Assembly: GCA_022865365.1 (NCBI GenBank)
Contig: JALHSW010000244.1
Span: 1 to 37,367 of the forward strand
Reading direction: 5' to 3'
Source of the DNA: Acidimicrobiia bacterium
Lineage (GTDB): Bacteria > Actinomycetota > Acidimicrobiia > IMCC26256 > PALSA-555
Length of the DNA: 37,367 bases
Below are positions 8,699 to 18,019 of this stretch, in pieces. The position numbers and the translations under genes are program-made. The stretch's first letter is position 1. Each line of letters begins with the position of its first letter. The notes beneath the pieces are model-generated. The model ran no database searches. It saw nothing but the letters and a program-made list of their open reading frames with translations, and was not told the DNA's origin.

Positions 8699-9699
8699 CA
8701 GAGCCACTTCCTTCGTCGGAAGAACGCGTACATCGGTGCGCAGAGCACGAAGATCACCCCGACGATGATCAGGAAACCCTGGCGCCACGTCAGCTCGGGC
8801 GCGTCCTGGAAGTTCATGCCGAGCACGCCGGTGACCAGGGTTGCGACCAGGAAGATCGCGCCCCAGGCCGCGATGCGCTGCTGGACGAGGCTCATGCGGT
8901 TCGACGCGAGCGCGAGCTCGGCGTCGCGCAGACTGGTGAGGACATCGCGCTGGCTCTCCACGAAGTCCGAGACGCGGAGCACGTGGTCGGCGACGTCCTG
9001 GAAGTGCACGATTGCTATGTCATCGATGCAGGGGACCTCGCGCCGGACGATCTCCGAGACGACGTCGCGCAGGGGCACTGCGGCGCGCCGGAAGCGCACC
9101 AATGCCTTCCCGAGCGCGAACAGCTCCATGGGGCGCATCGCGCGCTCACGACCGCGATCGGCGTCGTCGGCGAGCACCGCCTCTTCGACGTCGTCGAGGC
9201 GCTCGTCGACCTGCTCGGTGACCGTGAAATAGCGATCTACGACGGTGTCGAGCAGGGCCCACAGCAGCAGTCCGACGTGGGCCTCGTTGTGCTGAGAACG
9301 CTGGAGCTCGAACGTGCGCCGGACGTGCTCGATCGGGAACTGCCCGGGGTCACCGTCTTCGGGTGCCTGGTGCACCGAGAGCAGCCACCCCGCGCCGAAG
9401 ACGATGTCGATCTCGCGGGCGCGCATCCCCGAGTCGTGCAGCACGCAGTCGTACACCGCGACGTGGAAGTGATCGCTGTAGTGGGCGAGCTTGGTGCGCT
9501 GGCCCGCCTTCGCGACGTCCTCCTGGGCGAACTCGTTGATGTCGAGCTGCGCCATGAGCGCTGCGAGCTCGGCAGAGTCGGGTTGCTCGCAGTCGATCCA
9601 GACGAGCCCGGTCTCGGCGTCGATGGCATCGGCCACTGCGTCGATCGCAACCGGGGTCGGTGTGCGCTTCGTGTGTTCGTAGCGCGAGACGCTGATCAT
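8698..9699 (-). CDS. corA: CorA-family magnesium/cobalt channel
   Basis: A pentameric channel for Mg2+ or Co2+, 333 residues. It has a large acidic cytoplasmic domain, a long coiled stalk helix and two C-terminal membrane helices. The selectivity motif GMN is at residues 294-296 and the protein ends with the basic tail FRRRKWL, as expected for the family. I place the start at the ATG at 9699 (MISVSRYEHTKR), not at the longer frame beginning at 9738, because TAGGCT at 9707-9712 lies 7 nt upstream of this ATG and gives a leaderless start. It is the first gene of a two-gene operon with the VIT-family transporter. Confidence 0.88.
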   Translation of the reverse strand: MISVSRYEHTKRTPTPVAIDAVADAIDAETGLVWIDCEQPDSAELAALMAQLDINEFAQEDVAKAGQRTKLAHYSDHFHVAVYDCVLHDSGMRAREIDIVFGAGWLLSVHQAPEDGDPGQFPIEHVRRTFELQRSQHNEAHVGLLLWALLDTVVDRYFTVTEQVDERLDDVEEAVLADDADRGRERAMRPMELFALGKALVRFRRAAVPLRDVVSEIVRREVPCIDDIAIVHFQDVADHVLRVSDFVESQRDVLTSLRDAELALASNRMSLVQQRIAAWGAIFLVATLVTGVLGMNFQDAPELTWRQGFLIIVGVIFVLCAPMYAFFRRRKWL

Positions 9700-9712
9700 C
9701 GACGTGAGCCTA
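9699..9712 (-). promoter_or_regulatory. Leaderless promoter of corA
   Basis: TAGGCT at 9712-9707 on the minus strand ends 7 nt before the ATG at 9699. Divergent from the TACGAT (9729-9734) of the acyl-CoA dehydrogenase gene. Confidence 0.55.
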
Positions 9713-9728
9713 CGAGAGTCGCGGCGGG

Positions 9729-9734
9729 TACGAT
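9729..9734 (+). promoter_or_regulatory. -10 element of the acyl-CoA dehydrogenase operon
   Basis: TACGAT matches the TANNNT pattern. It would start a leader of about 60 nt containing GAGGA before the ATG at 9802. Confidence 0.4.
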
Positions 9735-9801
9735 CCACCCTGCTGGGCCACCCGACTCATCCCACCCGACCGAAACCCTGCGACCGGAAGAGGACCTGCA
9801 C

Positions 9802-11082
<1,281 letters not shown>

Positions 11083-11092
11083 GGGTGGTCAC

Positions 11093-12145
11093 GTGAATCG
11101 GGGGTTGCGGCGCTTCCTGCGCCGTCGTGGTGCGACCGACCTCGAGATCGAGAACGCCGCGAGCGGAAGGTACCTCTCGCTGCTCGTACTCGACCGCGAG
11201 GTCGCGCCCGGCGCACGCCGCTACGCGATCGCCGAGCTCGCGGCCCGTGGTGGGACCGATCTGAAGACGGCGCGTGCCATCTGGCGGGCCATCGGGTTCC
11301 CTGACCTGCCTGCTGAGCTGCCCGCGTTCACCGACGCCGACGTGGCGACACTCCGCTCGTTCCTCGCGACGTTCGCGAATCCGTGGGTGCTCGACTGGTC
11401 GCTCGATCGCGCGCTGTCACAGGCGCGTGTCGTGAGTGCATCGCTCGCCCGCAGCGCCGACGCGGTCACCGACGACGTCGCGCTCTCCTTCCGAGACGCC
11501 CGAGCCGCTGACCTGGATGACGAGCAGCTCGCCGATCTGCTCGCGGAGCGGATCGACGTCGACGCGATCGTCGAGCTCGTGGGCCATGTCTTTCGCCTCC
11601 AGCTCCGAGCCGCGCTGTGGCGTCGCCTCGCGGGCGCCGATCCCGAGGCGCCCGGCACCGTGTCGGGCGCGATCGGCTTCGTGGACCTCGTCGGGTTCAC
11701 CGCCTTGTCGCAGGAGCTCGAGGAGGACGAGGTCGCGGCGTTGGTGGGGCGTTTCGGTGAGCTCGCCCACGACACCGTGGTCGGCGCCGGGGGTCGCATC
11801 GTGAAGACCATCGGTGACGAGGTGATGTTCGTCACCGACGTGCCGGCCACCGCGGCGTGGATCGCGATCCGGCTCACCGAGCGGTCAACCGGCGACGAGC
11901 TGCTCCCGGAGGCCCGGGCCGGGATCGCGTCGGGAGCGCTCGTGTCGCGCGACGGCGACTACTTCGGGCCCGTGGTGAACCTCGCGTCACGCCTGACCGA
12001 GATGGCCCGGCCGGGGACCGTGCTCGGGTCGGCCGAGCTCGCCATCGCCGTCGGGGACGATGCTCGCTTCAGGGTCCGGCGGATCCAGGCGCGACGCGTT
12101 CGTGACATCGGACGGGTCGATGTGTGCCGCATCGAGCGCGCGTAG
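11093..12145 (+). CDS. Class III adenylate/guanylate cyclase with N-terminal regulatory domain
   Basis: Makes a cyclic nucleotide, most likely cAMP, in the cytoplasm. The 350-residue protein has an N-terminal helical regulatory region of about 190 residues, similar in layout to the autoinhibitory domain of mycobacterial Rv1264. A class III catalytic domain follows. Metal-binding aspartates are D198 (GFVDLVGFT) and D242 (KTIGDEVMF). K238 lies at the purine-recognition site, and N296 and R300 (VVNLASRL) are the transition-state residues, so the domain looks active. The start is the GTG at 11093, 8 nt after GAGG; the longer frame from 11045 overlaps the dehydrogenase. It is probably co-transcribed with the acyl-CoA dehydrogenase, an unusual pairing. 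The gene ends 6 nt from the convergent peptidase gene. Confidence 0.87.
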   Translation: MNRGLRRFLRRRGATDLEIENAASGRYLSLLVLDREVAPGARRYAIAELAARGGTDLKTARAIWRAIGFPDLPAELPAFTDADVATLRSFLATFANPWVLDWSLDRALSQARVVSASLARSADAVTDDVALSFRDARAADLDDEQLADLLAERIDVDAIVELVGHVFRLQLRAALWRRLAGADPEAPGTVSGAIGFVDLVGFTALSQELEEDEVAALVGRFGELAHDTVVGAGGRIVKTIGDEVMFVTDVPATAAWIAIRLTERSTGDELLPEARAGIASGALVSRDGDYFGPVVNLASRLTEMARPGTVLGSAELAIAVGDDARFRVRRIQARRVRDIGRVDVCRIERA

Positions 12146-12151
12146 CAGGGC

Positions 12152-13654
12152 TCAGCGGTCACAACGTGCGCCGCGCTGTGGCAGGCGGCGGCGGAGCAGG
12201 TAGTCGTCGACGTAGTCGTCGACGCACTGGTTGCCCTGGCCATAGCCACCGTGCTGCGTGTCATCGATGGTCAGGACCCGTGCGCCGCCGAGCCGGTCGC
12301 GGAGGTCGACGGCCCCGACGTACGGCGTCGCGGGGTCGTGCGTCGTGCCGAGCACGAGCACCGGCGGCGCCTTCGTCGCGCGCACGTTGCCGAGGGTCTC
12401 CGTCGAGGCAGCGGTGGGGATGCGCGGATCACACCCGATCGGGGAGCCGGCGAGGATGGCGCCGAAGAACGGGAACTGTGCCGTGAGTCGGGCGTATGTC
12501 GCCTGATACTCGGCGAACGACACGCGGGGCTCGGGCACGTCGGCGCACACGATGAAGCCGATCGCCTCCTGGAAGTTGTTGAACGTGCCGTCGTCGCGTC
12601 GGCCGGTGTACGCGTCGTTGAGGAGCTGGAGGTACTTCCCGTCGTTCTTGCGGGCGGCATCGTGCAACGCCTGGCCGAGTACCGGCCACGCCGAACGCGA
12701 GTACAGGGCGGCGAGGAGCCCGGTGTAGAACTTGCTTGCGCCAACGGTTCGTCCACCGGGCGCGCGGACGGTGAGCCCAGCCTCGAACCGGTCGCGAAGG
12801 TGCGTGAGCGCGGCGCGCGGGTCGCCATCCGATTGGAAGGCGCATCCGCTGTCGGCTGCGCAGTCGGCGAGAAACGCGTCGAGCGCCCCCTCGAACCCGG
12901 CTGCGTTGCCGAGCTGGCGGTCCGAGGCGCTCTCCGTCAGATTCACCGCAGAGTCGAGTACCAGCGCGCGGACGTGCTCGGGGAAGTCCTGGGCGTAGAC
13001 CGCGCCGAGCACGGTGCCGTAGGAGTATCCGACGAAGGTGAGGCGGCGCTCGCCCAACGCTGCCCGCAGGCGGTCGAGGTCCCGCGCGACGTTTCGTGTC
13101 CCCACGTGAGCGAGCCAATCACCCTGATTCGCGACGCACGTGGCGACGAGGTCGACCGAGGTGGCGCTCCCGTCGTAGAAGCGCGCAAGATCGGCCTCAC
13201 CGTTCGGCGTCCCGTCTTCGTTCCAGAGCCGTTCGAACGTCGCGTCGTCGACACAGTCGATCGGGCGCGAGCCGCCGGTCCCGCGCGGGTCGAAGGTCAC
13301 AAGATCGAACTCACGCCGGATCGCCTCGGGGATCGTCTCGGCAGCGAGTCGGAGCGTCTCGGTGCCGGGGTCGCCGGGCCCGCCGTAGTTGAAGACCAAC
13401 GAGCGGCGCCTTGCCCCGGGGTCGGTTGCCGGTTTTCGGGTCACCGCGATCGCGACCTGCTCGCCGTCGGGCGCCGAGTAGTCGACCGGGACTTCGAGGG
13501 TGGAGCACTCGAAGCCGTCGCCACAGTCGTGCCAGACGAGCGGCGCGGCTGCGTCGGTACCAGGATCGCTCGCGGCGCTCGCACCGGGCGCAATGAGCGC
13601 AAGGAGCGAGATGCACGCGCCGACAGTCAGGAGTCGGACTGCGGGGCGTGGCAC
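12152..13654 (-). CDS. Secreted alpha/beta-hydrolase, tripeptidyl aminopeptidase-like
   Basis: A serine hydrolase of 500 residues in the family of Streptomyces tripeptidyl aminopeptidases and proline iminopeptidase-like proteins. A signal peptide (basic start, hydrophobic core, APGASA cleavage region) covers about residues 1-27, so it is exported. The fold markers are NYGGPGDPG (oxyanion region), the nucleophile elbow GYSYG with S211, the acid D440 in GTTHDPATPY, and H468 in DTQHGGYG. Several cysteines probably form disulfides outside the cell. It may release N-terminal tripeptides from peptides, but substrate range is not predictable. The GTG at 13654 lies 6 nt after a TACAGT hexamer, giving a leaderless mRNA, and is divergent from the Mca-like gene. 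Confidence 0.85.
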   Translation of the reverse strand: MPRPAVRLLTVGACISLLALIAPGASAASDPGTDAAAPLVWHDCGDGFECSTLEVPVDYSAPDGEQVAIAVTRKPATDPGARRRSLVFNYGGPGDPGTETLRLAAETIPEAIRREFDLVTFDPRGTGGSRPIDCVDDATFERLWNEDGTPNGEADLARFYDGSATSVDLVATCVANQGDWLAHVGTRNVARDLDRLRAALGERRLTFVGYSYGTVLGAVYAQDFPEHVRALVLDSAVNLTESASDRQLGNAAGFEGALDAFLADCAADSGCAFQSDGDPRAALTHLRDRFEAGLTVRAPGGRTVGASKFYTGLLAALYSRSAWPVLGQALHDAARKNDGKYLQLLNDAYTGRRDDGTFNNFQEAIGFIVCADVPEPRVSFAEYQATYARLTAQFPFFGAILAGSPIGCDPRIPTAASTETLGNVRATKAPPVLVLGTTHDPATPYVGAVDLRDRLGGARVLTIDDTQHGGYGQGNQCVDDYVDDYLLRRRLPQRGARCDR

Positions 13655-13666
13655 CGGTCGACTGTA
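13654..13666 (-). promoter_or_regulatory. Leaderless promoter of the secreted peptidase gene
   Basis: TACAGT at 13666-13661 (minus strand) ends 6 nt before the GTG at 13654. Confidence 0.55.
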
Positions 13667-13686
13667 TCGGGAGTCGAACGGCCCGA

Positions 13687-13701
13687 TAACGTCACCCCGG
13701 A
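13687..13701 (+). promoter_or_regulatory. Leaderless promoter of the Mca-like gene
   Basis: TAACGT at 13687-13692 ends 8 nt before the ATG at 13701. Confidence 0.5.
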
Positions 13702-14642
13702 TGAAGGCACCTGACCAGCCCCGAGACGACCGGCCACGAGATCAGGAGGGAAACCGACTCTCGGTGCTCACGGTGCATGCCCACCCCGACGACGAGGCGT
13801 CGAAGGGGAGCGCCACCATCGCGCGGTACCACGAGGAGGGCATCCACACGGTGCTGGTGTGCTGTACCGGTGGTGAAGCGGGTGACATCCTGAACCCCGT
13901 CGTCGACACGCCCGAGGTCCGCGAGAACCTCTACGAGGTGCGGATGCAGGAGCTGCGCGACGCGGCCGACGCCATCGGATATGACCGCCTGCACCTGCTC
14001 GGGTACCACGACTCGGGGATGCCCGACACCGAGGTGAACGCCCGACCCGACAACTTCGCGAACGCGCCACTCGACGAGGCGGTGAGTCGCCTCGTCGCGA
14101 TCATCCGGGCCGAGCGCCCGCAGGTCATCGTCACCTACGCAGACGACCGGAAGTTCTACCCACACCCCGACCACATCCGGGTGCACGAGATCTCGCTCCC
14201 GGCCTTCGCTGCCGCTGGCGACCCGGACCGGTTCCCCGCAGCCGGCGAGCCCTGGCAGCCGTCGAAGCTCTACTTCACAGGGTTCTCGCGACGACGCGTC
14301 CAGGCGTTGCACGACGAGTTCATCCGCCGCGGTGAGGAGAGCCCGTACGCGCGGTGGTTCGAGCACGGCTTCCCTGACGGCGATGGACGATTCACCACCT
14401 TCGTCGACGTCGGCGACTGGCTCTCGAACCGTCGCGCCGCGCTCCTCGCGCACCGCACCCAGGTCGACCCGGACGGCTTCTGGATGCGCCTCCCCGACAG
14501 CGCGATCCGCGAGATCTTCCCGTGGGATGAGTACATCTTGCAGGAGAGCCGGGTCGAGGAACTCGCACCCGGTGAGGTGGAGGACGATCTGTTCCTGGGG
14601 CTTCGCGTCGAGGTGCCAGCCGCTGCAGATCGACTGAGCTGA
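13701..14642 (+). CDS. mca: PIG-L family deacetylase, mycothiol S-conjugate amidase-like
   Basis: A zinc amidase of 313 residues. The motif HAHPDDEASKGS (H28, D30, D31) and the later FYPHPDHIRVHE supply the metal and catalytic residues of the LmbE/PIG-L fold. The sequence CCTGGEAGDILNP and a YHDSGMP element resemble Mca, which cleaves mycothiol S-conjugates during detoxification, more than MshB. Mca is therefore my preferred function; MshB or another GlcNAc deacetylase is possible. The start is the ATG at 13701, 8 nt after TAACGT, so leaderless; the longer frame upstream overlaps the divergent peptidase gene. An SCP2-like gene follows 9 nt downstream. Confidence 0.8.
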   Translation: MKAPDQPRDDRPRDQEGNRLSVLTVHAHPDDEASKGSATIARYHEEGIHTVLVCCTGGEAGDILNPVVDTPEVRENLYEVRMQELRDAADAIGYDRLHLLGYHDSGMPDTEVNARPDNFANAPLDEAVSRLVAIIRAERPQVIVTYADDRKFYPHPDHIRVHEISLPAFAAAGDPDRFPAAGEPWQPSKLYFTGFSRRRVQALHDEFIRRGEESPYARWFEHGFPDGDGRFTTFVDVGDWLSNRRAALLAHRTQVDPDGFWMRLPDSAIREIFPWDEYILQESRVEELAPGEVEDDLFLGLRVEVPAAADRLS

Positions 14643-14651
14643 GGAGACAAC

Positions 14652-15038
14652 GTGGAGCAGTACCTGACCCAGGAATGGCTCGACCAGGGCCGCGAGCTCG
14701 CGAAGGAGCAGCCGGAACGCGCTGGCGCGTCGGCGAAGATGCAGTACGTCGTGACGGGCGGACCCGACGGTCCCATCAAGTACTACTGGGTGCTCGAGGA
14801 CGGCAAGCTGCTCGAGAGCCAGCTGGGCGTGATCGCGGACGCAGACTTCACGATGACGCTCACCTACGAGGATTCGGCTGCCGTCGCGCGGGGCGAGCTC
14901 GATGCCAACGCCGCGTTCATGCAGGGGCGGATGAAGGTCGCCGGGAACATGGGCAAGCTCATGCAGCTGATGCCGCTGACGCAGTCGGCGGAGTACCTGG
15001 CACTCCAGGAGCAGATCCGCACACTGACAACCTTCTGA
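14652..15038 (+). CDS. SCP2 sterol-binding domain protein
   Basis: A small cytoplasmic protein of 128 residues that consists of a single SCP2-like lipid-binding domain. Visible features are the KYYWVLEDGKL strand, DADFTMTLTYEDSAAVARGELDAN, and the amphipathic GRMKVAGNMGKLMQL helix, typical for SCP2. Such proteins bind sterols, fatty acyl-CoA or other lipids. It starts with a GTG preceded by GGAG and lies 9 nt after the Mca-like gene, so the two share an mRNA. Some SCP2-like domains occur in mycothiol-dependent enzymes, but a direct link is not shown here. Confidence 0.82.
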   Translation: MEQYLTQEWLDQGRELAKEQPERAGASAKMQYVVTGGPDGPIKYYWVLEDGKLLESQLGVIADADFTMTLTYEDSAAVARGELDANAAFMQGRMKVAGNMGKLMQLMPLTQSAEYLALQEQIRTLTTF

Positions 15039-15060
15039 GCGCTCGACTCAGCCCTGCGTA

Positions 15061-15885
15061 TCAGACTGGGTCGATGCGGAGCCGGTGCACCCGGAACGCA
15101 CGGTGCGCCACCGCGCCGGCCTTCGCGTAGAACGGTACCGGGGCCACCCACGCGATCTCTGCCACCGGCACGCCGAACGAGGTGGCGATGTCTTCGGCCA
15201 ACGCGGCGAGGATCGCGTGCCCGGTGCCGCCGTGGCGTCGGTGCGGATCGGTCGCCATTGGTCCGATCCAGGTGTGGCGGTTCACCGAGTGCGCGCCGAA
15301 CGCGATCGTCTCACCGCTCGCGTCGCGTGCCGCGAAGGTTGTGCCGCGTTCGATGCCGCGCGTGATCTCGTCCTCCCAGTTCGGGAACTCGCGCCGGGCG
15401 AGCTCGATCGCGCCGTCACCCGTCTCGCGCTCCACGGTGATCCCGGGGGGCGGCGCGGCGCGGTACGTGGTGGGGAGCGCCATGTTCAGGCCGTGGTCGT
15501 AGGCCTCGAACCCGAGGTCCTGGAAGAACGCGAGCGCCGCGGTCTGCGCGAGGTCGACACCCGGCCACACGTACCGTGGCGCAGCGTTGCCGGTATGGAT
15601 CTCGCGGACCCCGGCAGCGCGGCATCGCGTGGCCACCTCGTCGACAAGTGCGCGCCCGACACCGCGGCGACGGCGCTCGGGCGGAACGGCCGCGAGAAGG
15701 ATCCACGCGACCCCGACGCCACCGAAGTCACGTCGGAGCCACGCGATGGCGCCATCGCCGTCGCCGAGCACTTCGGCGCCGGGACCGAAGCAACACGTCT
15801 CGAGATCGGCGGCGGTCAGGCCCTCGCTCGGGAGTGCGCTCGCACACAGGGCTGCGAGCTCGTCGGGAGTCAGATCCGCGCTCAA
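15061..15885 (-). CDS. Tandem GNAT acetyltransferase
   Basis: About 274 residues with two GNAT-type domains. The first has the acetyl-CoA loop PPERRRRGVGRALVDE followed by a downstream ALAFFQDLGFEAY element. The second has DPHRRHGGTGHAILAAL and ends with PFYAKAGAVAHRAFRVHRL. The first loop fits the Q/RxxGxG/A consensus well; in the second the Gly pattern is also present. Substrate unknown. I place the start at the TTG at 15885, whose TTGA overlaps the stop of the YdjC gene, implying translational coupling; a longer frame to 15975 would lie inside the YdjC gene. It is the last gene of a thiolase-YdjC-GNAT set and converges on the SCP2 gene. Confidence 0.72.
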   Translation of the reverse strand: MSADLTPDELAALCASALPSEGLTAADLETCCFGPGAEVLGDGDGAIAWLRRDFGGVGVAWILLAAVPPERRRRGVGRALVDEVATRCRAAGVREIHTGNAAPRYVWPGVDLAQTAALAFFQDLGFEAYDHGLNMALPTTYRAAPPPGITVERETGDGAIELARREFPNWEDEITRGIERGTTFAARDASGETIAFGAHSVNRHTWIGPMATDPHRRHGGTGHAILAALAEDIATSFGVPVAEIAWVAPVPFYAKAGAVAHRAFRVHRLRIDPV

Positions 15886-16715
15886 CGCGCGCGCTGGAGG
15901 TCGCGTAGCTCCCGGTAGCCGATGAGCGTCGCTCCGGCACGCTCGACGAGGTCGCGGAGCGACGGGTCGTTGCACAGGAACCCGTGGTCCTCGACGCGTC
16001 CGGCCCAGTCGGGGTGCGACGCGCGCAGCTCGTCGGTGTCGACGGCCGGGTGCAGGTACACCTCCGTCACCCCCGGCCCGAGTTCGAACAGCGCCTTTTC
16101 GACGTGCCGACGAGCCCCGACGCCCGAGTAGAGGACGAAATGATCGGGGAAGACGATGCCCTGGGCGGCCGCGAGGTCGCGGTAGGGGAAGCCCACGATC
16201 CGCTCCCCGCCGCTCGGCCCCATCCGCAGCGGCAGGTCGAAGTCGACCGCCAGCTCGAGGTAGGCGTCGAAGAAGTCGGCACGCAGCTGCAGGGTGCCCA
16301 TGTGGCTGTCGAGGTGGGTGACGTCGAAGCCCCAGAGGATCGCCCGCTCGATCTGGGCGTGCAGCTCGCGCCGCACCTCTTCGAGGTCGGCGTGGTCCCA
16401 GGTGTCCTCGATCGTGCGGGGGAACCCACCATCACCGTCGAGGAGGCTCGGTGCCTGGGTGATGGGCGCCCAGCGGTATGTCTCCCACTCGGCGTTCAGC
16501 GTGAGGTGCACGCCCACATCGTCACCGCGATATCCGGCGGCGGCGTCGCGCGCCCAGGGGCACGGGACCATGAGCGACGCGCTCGTGCCCAGTCCGGTGC
16601 GGAGTGCCTCGTACACCGCGACGTTCGCGGCGCGCGACGATCCGAGGTCGTCGCAATTGATGATGACGAGCTTCGCGTCGGACGCGTGTCCGAGTCGCTC
16701 CGCGAGCGTCGTCAT
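15882..16715 (-). CDS. YdjC/ChbG-family carbohydrate deacetylase
   Basis: A metal-dependent deacetylase-like protein of 277 residues. The N-terminal motif VIINCDDLGSS carries the metal and catalytic aspartates (D22, D23), HLDSHMG carries the metal-binding histidines, and HPAVDTDELR comes late in the protein, as in YdjC/HpnK proteins. Family members deacetylate chitooligosaccharides or hopanoid-linked sugars; the substrate here is unknown. The ATG at 16715 follows a strong AGGAGG 6 nt upstream. Just before it is a 9-nt near-duplication that repeats the GAGGAG core, so two Shine-Dalgarno sites are present. It lies 41 nt after the thiolase gene and overlaps the GNAT gene by 4 nt. Confidence 0.82.
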   Translation of the reverse strand: MTTLAERLGHASDAKLVIINCDDLGSSRAANVAVYEALRTGLGTSASLMVPCPWARDAAAGYRGDDVGVHLTLNAEWETYRWAPITQAPSLLDGDGGFPRTIEDTWDHADLEEVRRELHAQIERAILWGFDVTHLDSHMGTLQLRADFFDAYLELAVDFDLPLRMGPSGGERIVGFPYRDLAAAQGIVFPDHFVLYSGVGARRHVEKALFELGPGVTEVYLHPAVDTDELRASHPDWAGRVEDHGFLCNDPSLRDLVERAGATLIGYRELRDLQRAR

Positions 16716-16756
16716 CGTCCGCCTCCTCAGGCTCCTCAGTCTCGGGCCAGGCAATC

Positions 16757-17947
16757 TCAGGCTAGGCGTTCGATGATGGTTCCGGACCCGAGGCCCCCAC
16801 CGCAGCACATCGTCACGAGCCCGAAGGTCGCGTCGGTGCGCTCGAGGTCGTGCAGTGCCGTGGTGATGAGTCGCGCGCCCGTAGCCCCGACCGGATGGCC
16901 AATCGCGATCGCGCCACCGTTCGGGTTGACGGCCTCCATGTCGGGAGCATGCTCGCGGGCCCAGGCCAGGACGACCGAGGCGAACGCCTCGTTGATCTCG
17001 ACCGTGTCGATGTCGGCCATCGAGAGCCCGGTGCGCTCGAACAGGCGATGGGTCGCGTCGATGGGACCCGTGAGCATCATGACGGGGTCGACGCCGACCA
17101 GGCACTGGTCGACGATGCGGGCGCGGGGGGTGAGCCCCAGCTCCTTCGCCCGCGCGAAAGAGGTCATCACCACGGCCGATGCCCCGTCGGTGATCTGCGA
17201 CGACGTACCCGCGGTGTGCACGCCGTCTTCTCGAGCGACGGGCTTGAGCTTCGCGAGCGCCTCGAGGGATGTGTCACGGAGCCCTTCATCACGGTCGACG
17301 CGATGCGTCGAGCCCGTGGGCTTGCCGTCCTCGTCGACGTCGGGCGCGTCGATCGGGACGACCTCGCGCTCGAAGCGCCCTTTCGACCACGCGCGCTGCG
17401 CTCGTTCCTGGGATGCCAGACCGAGTCGGTCGCAGTCGTCACGTGTGATGCTCCACTTCTCGGCGATCCGCTCGGCCGCTTCGAACTGCGTCGCGTACTC
17501 GTACTGCTCGAAGTACGTCTTCGGGATCGGCCGACCGGGGCCGTTCTTGACCGCGACACCGAGGGGAACGCGACTCATCGACTCCACCCCGCAGCCGACG
17601 GCGGCGTCGACGACGCCACCCGCGATGAGCGCCGCGGCAAAGTTCGTGGCCTGTTGCGACGAGCCGCACTGCGCGTCGACCGTCGTCGCCGCGACCGACA
17701 TCGGGAGGCCGGCGCCGAGCCACGCGGTGCGGGCGATGTCGAAGGTCTGCTCTCCGGTCTGGGTGACGCAGCCGCCGACGACCTGGCCGATGGCCGACGG
17801 GTCGATGCCGGCCTGCTGTACCGCTGCGCGTTGCACCGTCCCGAGGAGGTCGGCGGGATGAACGGTGGAGAGTCCGCCGTTACGTCGGCCGAGGGGCGAG
17901 CGGACGGCAGAGACGATGACGACATCAGAGTCGGCGAGCGGGCGCAT
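16757..17947 (-). CDS. Thiolase (acetyl-CoA acyltransferase)
   Basis: Cleaves 3-ketoacyl-CoA with CoA, or runs in reverse, in beta-oxidation. The 396-residue protein has all thiolase landmarks: the nucleophile C94 in VDAQCGSSQQ, H351 in AIAIGHPVGATG, and C382 in MCCGGGLGSG. It belongs with FadA-like degradative thiolases of actinobacteria, some of which act on steroid side chains; the exact substrate is not clear. The ATG at 17947 has a GGGAGG Shine-Dalgarno 6 nt upstream. A TACCAT hexamer at 17993-17998 (minus strand) gives a leader of about 38 nt. That promoter is back-to-back with the lipoprotein promoter. Confidence 0.9.
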   Translation of the reverse strand: MRPLADSDVVIVSAVRSPLGRRNGGLSTVHPADLLGTVQRAAVQQAGIDPSAIGQVVGGCVTQTGEQTFDIARTAWLGAGLPMSVAATTVDAQCGSSQQATNFAAALIAGGVVDAAVGCGVESMSRVPLGVAVKNGPGRPIPKTYFEQYEYATQFEAAERIAEKWSITRDDCDRLGLASQERAQRAWSKGRFEREVVPIDAPDVDEDGKPTGSTHRVDRDEGLRDTSLEALAKLKPVAREDGVHTAGTSSQITDGASAVVMTSFARAKELGLTPRARIVDQCLVGVDPVMMLTGPIDATHRLFERTGLSMADIDTVEINEAFASVVLAWAREHAPDMEAVNPNGGAIAIGHPVGATGARLITTALHDLERTDATFGLVTMCCGGGLGSGTIIERLA

Positions 17948-17992
17948 GAAGAGCCTCCCGGGGAGCGAGCGGGTGAGGTGACGACGGCGCGG

Positions 17993-17998
17993 ATGGTA
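17993..17998 (-). promoter_or_regulatory. -10 element of the thiolase operon
   Basis: TACCAT on the minus strand, about 46 bp before the ATG at 17947. It has a leader with a GGGAGG Shine-Dalgarno, unlike the leaderless genes around it. Confidence 0.4.
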
Positions 17999-18006
17999 CC
18001 GCCCTC

Positions 18007-18019
18007 TACGCTGGGTGCA
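18007..18019 (+). promoter_or_regulatory. Leaderless promoter of the AMIN-like lipoprotein gene
   Basis: TACGCT at 18007-18012 ends 6 nt before the ATG at 18019. Confidence 0.55.

Noticed and set aside
12200..12235. Duplicated 12-nt motif near the end of the peptidase gene
   Set aside because: It encodes the in-frame VDDYVDDY and is not at a gene start; probably a simple coding duplication.
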